Source of the DNA: Bacteroidales bacterium UBA4788
GTDB taxonomy: Bacteria > Bacteroidota > Bacteroidia > Bacteroidales > VadinHA17
Assembly: GCA_002402965.1 (NCBI GenBank)
Contig: DHGW01000067.1
Span: forward strand, 42,609-60,021
Reading direction: 5' to 3'
DNA: 17,413 nt
Below the pieces are notes generated by a model. It made no database searches, was not told where the DNA came from, and saw nothing but the letters and a program-made list of their open reading frames with translations. The position numbers and the translations under genes were made by a program. Below, piece by piece: positions 14,868 to 17,413 of the stretch (the first letter of the stretch is position 1; each line of letters starts with the position of its first letter).

Positions 14868-15436
14868 TGAACAATACCTGCAGCTGGCCGTCAGGCGATC
14901 CCCTGATGATAAGTTATCATGACAATGAATGGGGAGTGCCGGTTCATGATGACAATAAATGGTTTGAACATATAGTGCTTGACGGTGCCCAGGCCGGCCT
15001 CAGCTGGAAAACAATCCTCCACCGGCGCGAAGGATACCGGAAGGCTTTCAGCGGCTTTGATCCTGCTATTGTTGCCTGTTATGACGAAAACAAATACCTG
15101 GAGCTGCTAATTGATGACAGCATTATACGTAACAAACTGAAAATCAAATCAGCAATAAACAATGCCAGGGCATTCCTGAAAATCCATGAGGAATTCGGGA
15201 CATTTGATGCCTGGATCTGGCAGTTCACTGACGGTAAGCCTGTTGTAAATCATTGGAACAGCCTGAGCGAGATTCCGGCACGTACTCCGCTCTCGGACCT
15301 TATAAGCAAAGACCTGAAAAAGCGAGGTTTTACCTTCGTCGGATCAACTATCTGCTACGCTTTCATGCAGGCTGCCGGCCTGGTAAATGACCACCTGGTA
15401 AGCTGCTTCAGGCACCCTTCAAAAAATATATCCTAG
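14864..15436 (+). CDS. tag: DNA-3-methyladenine glycosylase I
   Basis: 190-residue base-excision enzyme that removes 3-methyladenine from alkylated DNA. It aligns with E. coli Tag with a constant offset of two: the zinc site Cys6, His19, His177, Cys181 (E. coli Cys4, His17, His175, Cys179), Tyr18 and Trp48 in the base pocket, and the KKRGFTFVGSTICYAFMQAAGLVNDH block. One notable change: the position of E. coli Glu38, which contacts the base, is Asp40 here (LDGAQAGLSW). The ATG overlaps the DUF5916 stop, and a second ATG follows directly, so the start could be one codon later. At its other end the last 18 bases overlap the convergent TonB receptor gene. No terminator fits between them. Confidence 0.95.
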   Translation: MMNNTCSWPSGDPLMISYHDNEWGVPVHDDNKWFEHIVLDGAQAGLSWKTILHRREGYRKAFSGFDPAIVACYDENKYLELLIDDSIIRNKLKIKSAINNARAFLKIHEEFGTFDAWIWQFTDGKPVVNHWNSLSEIPARTPLSDLISKDLKKRGFTFVGSTICYAFMQAAGLVNDHLVSCFRHPSKNIS

Positions 15437-17413
15437 CTCCAGGTTGATAAACCTGCCCGGGCAGACGGCACCCTTGCTGTCATAGAATTTTGTGTCAAGA
15501 ATGTTCTGCACACCCAGGTCAACCGATACCTTCTCCGCAAACTTCCGTGACAACCTCAGATCTACAGTTACATATGCAGGGTAGCGGTTGCTTCCGATAA
15601 CCTCGTCAAAGATATTCTGGTCGTTGGCCCACATGGCTCCCTGGTACCGGGCAACGAGGCCCGCATTGACAAACCGGTTGTTCGAGCGTGCAGTCAGTGA
15701 CACCGTCGATGATGGCACATCAGTGAGGTGATTGCCGGTCAGGTCAATAGGGTCACCGGCATCAAGCGGAGAGTAATCAGAAATTACCGAATAGTTGTAG
15801 CTGTATGCAGCACCCAAAGATACTGCCGTTGAGACCGGCCAGCTCAGCTCAGCCTCAACGCCGGTAATCTTAACCAGGGTAATATTCGTTCTGACAAGTA
15901 TGGGCCTCAGACCGTAACCCATATCGATTGAATCGCCGGTGTTGACATAATAGAGGAAGTCCCTTCCCTGCGAGTACCATGCTGAAACAGATGCCCTTAG
16001 TTTTCCGGCTACGGTGAAGTCTACCCCTGCCTCAATGTTGGCCAGGTATTCCGGCGTGGCGTCAGCGTTCGCCAGCTTGAATCCCCCCCTTATGCGTCCT
16101 GACCTGCAGAGATCATCAAGCACAGACGGCCGGAATCCTCTTCCCGCAGAAAGATAGAGCCTGGTGCCCGCGGAGGGAGTATAGTTCAGTGCCAGCTTCG
16201 GGCTGAGCGCGCCCCAGGTGACATTGTCCATCTCCCGGTTCTCAATATTCCTCATGAAGACAGTTTCAGCCGAGGGAGTATCGATATAAAATGCTCCGTC
16301 ACGGAACATTGAGAGGTCATATCTCAGTCCTGCAGTAAGGGTCAGCCTGTCAGGCATGATTGTAAAGGCATCCTGGACATAAAGGCCGGCGCTGAGCATC
16401 CTGCCACGGTTGTAGACTATATCGGTCGATGTGTAATAGACGTCAGCCGCATCGACGCTTCCTGCCTTCAGGTCAGTGCCTGCCGACAACCTGTGCCGGC
16501 CGCCGGTCTTCCAGGTAACTGATGAGAGCAGTCCCGCGTCGAGTCTTTCCGACAGTACATTGTACCAGGTGTAGTCATCCTTCAGGTACTCATTGACCTT
16601 CCTGTAATCCTCGTTCAGCCAGAAGAGGCTCACATCCATTGAAAGCCGTTCACGCTGAAGACTATAGCGAGCCCTGAACTGGTAGGTGTCATGGTCAGTG
16701 GTGTTGCCGTGAGGCTGCCTTACCAGTTCGCCGGTACCACGCCTGTCATTGTATGCGATAAAGTCGGCCTCCGCAAATTCACCTTTCCTGAAGGTATAGC
16801 CTGTCTTGAGGCTGGCGGAGTATTCCTGCATGTCTGATGCCACCACGAACGGGTTGGCAGCCTGGTCAAACTCCGACTGTGTTATGTAGCCGTCGCTCTG
16901 CCGGTAGAAGCCGTTGAGCAGGTAGTAGATTCCCTTCTCCTCTCCGGGGTTCAGCTTCTGTCCCAGGCTGATCCTTCCTGTGAGGGTGTTGTAGGTGCCG
17001 TAGCCCGCAGTGATCGTCCCCGAGAGTGCTCCTGCAGGTCTGCGGGTGATGACATTGATGGCCCCTCCCAGTGCATTGCTGCCGTACATCGACGAGGCTG
17101 GCCCCTTGACCACTTCAATTCGTTCAACCATTGCCGGGTCAAGCAGGTTCCAGTTGACCGACCCTCCGTCAGACTTGTTCACCGGCACTCCATCTATCAT
17201 CACCAGTACCCTGGCCTGCTCGTTGCCGCTCAGGCCGCGCATTGTGACACTCGATTTGTGGGATAAGATACCGAAGGAGCGGCTAATGCTGATACCTGGC
17301 ACAGTGGAGAGCATCTCATCAACGGTAGCTGCAGGCCTTGACTTAATTGCTGCCGTACCAATCAGGGTTACCCGTGCAGGAACATCTGCAATGCGGCTTG
17401 CTCCGCGGTTGGC
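15419..17413 (-). CDS. TonB-dependent receptor, N-terminus beyond window
   Basis: 664 residues are visible; the frame is open to the window edge, so the signal peptide, any carboxypeptidase-like domain and TonB box lie outside. A Met at 17314 is internal, because plug-domain sequence (RIADVPARVTLIG, then AATVDEMLSTVPGISI) precedes it. The plug continues with VTMRGLSGNEQARVLVMIDGVPVN, then MVERIEVVKGPASSMYGSNALGGAINVITRRP, the most conserved part of these receptors. The remainder is a 22-strand-type barrel with AGRGFRPSVLDDL, and a late VQNILDTKFYD ending ELGYIF with the terminal aromatic residue. It is of the CirA/BtuB-like kind that imports iron chelates or cobalamin, powered by TonB; the substrate cannot be assigned. 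It converges on tag with an 18-base overlap. Confidence 0.93.
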   Translation of the reverse strand, partial: ANRGASRIADVPARVTLIGTAAIKSRPAATVDEMLSTVPGISISRSFGILSHKSSVTMRGLSGNEQARVLVMIDGVPVNKSDGGSVNWNLLDPAMVERIEVVKGPASSMYGSNALGGAINVITRRPAGALSGTITAGYGTYNTLTGRISLGQKLNPGEEKGIYYLLNGFYRQSDGYITQSEFDQAANPFVVASDMQEYSASLKTGYTFRKGEFAEADFIAYNDRRGTGELVRQPHGNTTDHDTYQFRARYSLQRERLSMDVSLFWLNEDYRKVNEYLKDDYTWYNVLSERLDAGLLSSVTWKTGGRHRLSAGTDLKAGSVDAADVYYTSTDIVYNRGRMLSAGLYVQDAFTIMPDRLTLTAGLRYDLSMFRDGAFYIDTPSAETVFMRNIENREMDNVTWGALSPKLALNYTPSAGTRLYLSAGRGFRPSVLDDLCRSGRIRGGFKLANADATPEYLANIEAGVDFTVAGKLRASVSAWYSQGRDFLYYVNTGDSIDMGYGLRPILVRTNITLVKITGVEAELSWPVSTAVSLGAAYSYNYSVISDYSPLDAGDPIDLTGNHLTDVPSSTVSLTARSNNRFVNAGLVARYQGAMWANDQNIFDEVIGSNRYPAYVTVDLRLSRKFAEKVSVDLGVQNILDTKFYDSKGAVCPGRFINLELGYIF

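Overview
The window reads as chromosomal DNA from a member of the Bacteroidota, probably a Bacteroidales-like environmental lineage (inference). The evidence is a short protein with a type IX secretion (T9SS) C-terminal sorting domain, an S46 dipeptidyl-peptidase, two tandem DUF5916/CBM9-like outer-membrane proteins, a SiaC-type DUF1987 protein, a TonB-dependent receptor, and repeated matches to the Bacteroidota -7 promoter motif TAnnTTTG. I see no rRNA, tRNA, transposase, phage gene or CRISPR array. Coding density is very high and no gene-free stretch exceeds 300 bases.

Layout. Bases 1-114 are non-coding and hold two copies of a small hairpin repeat. Bases 115-3189 (minus strand) hold a polysaccharide flippase, then a T9SS cargo protein, then a C1q-like secreted protein, probably one transcription unit. 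Diverging from it (3271-5006, plus strand) are a GT4 glycosyltransferase and rnhB, whose stop and start codons share a base. Next on the plus strand come an S46 peptidase (5082-7226, with terminator), marC-rnhA (8-base overlap), a DUF1987/SiaC-like gene with a prolyl-tRNA editing-type deacylase (ATGA overlap), and two DUF5916 paralogues. The second paralogue is ATGA-coupled to a DNA-3-methyladenine glycosylase I (tag). From the right edge a TonB-dependent receptor runs leftward on the minus strand. It lacks its N-terminus here and overlaps the end of tag by 18 bases.

Themes. Most products are envelope or secreted proteins: flippase, glycosyltransferase, T9SS cargo, C1q-like protein, periplasmic peptidase, MarC, two outer-membrane barrel proteins and a TonB receptor. 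Four nucleic-acid or tRNA maintenance enzymes (RNase HII, RNase HI, ProX-type deacylase, Tag) are each joined to the preceding gene by overlapping stop and start codons. This looks like an ordinary, compact core-type region rather than an island. The least explained items are the hairpin repeat pair at the left edge, a run of perfect hairpins inside the glycosyltransferase gene, and the tandem DUF5916 pair with a calcium-loop-like motif that is intact in one copy and degraded in the other.
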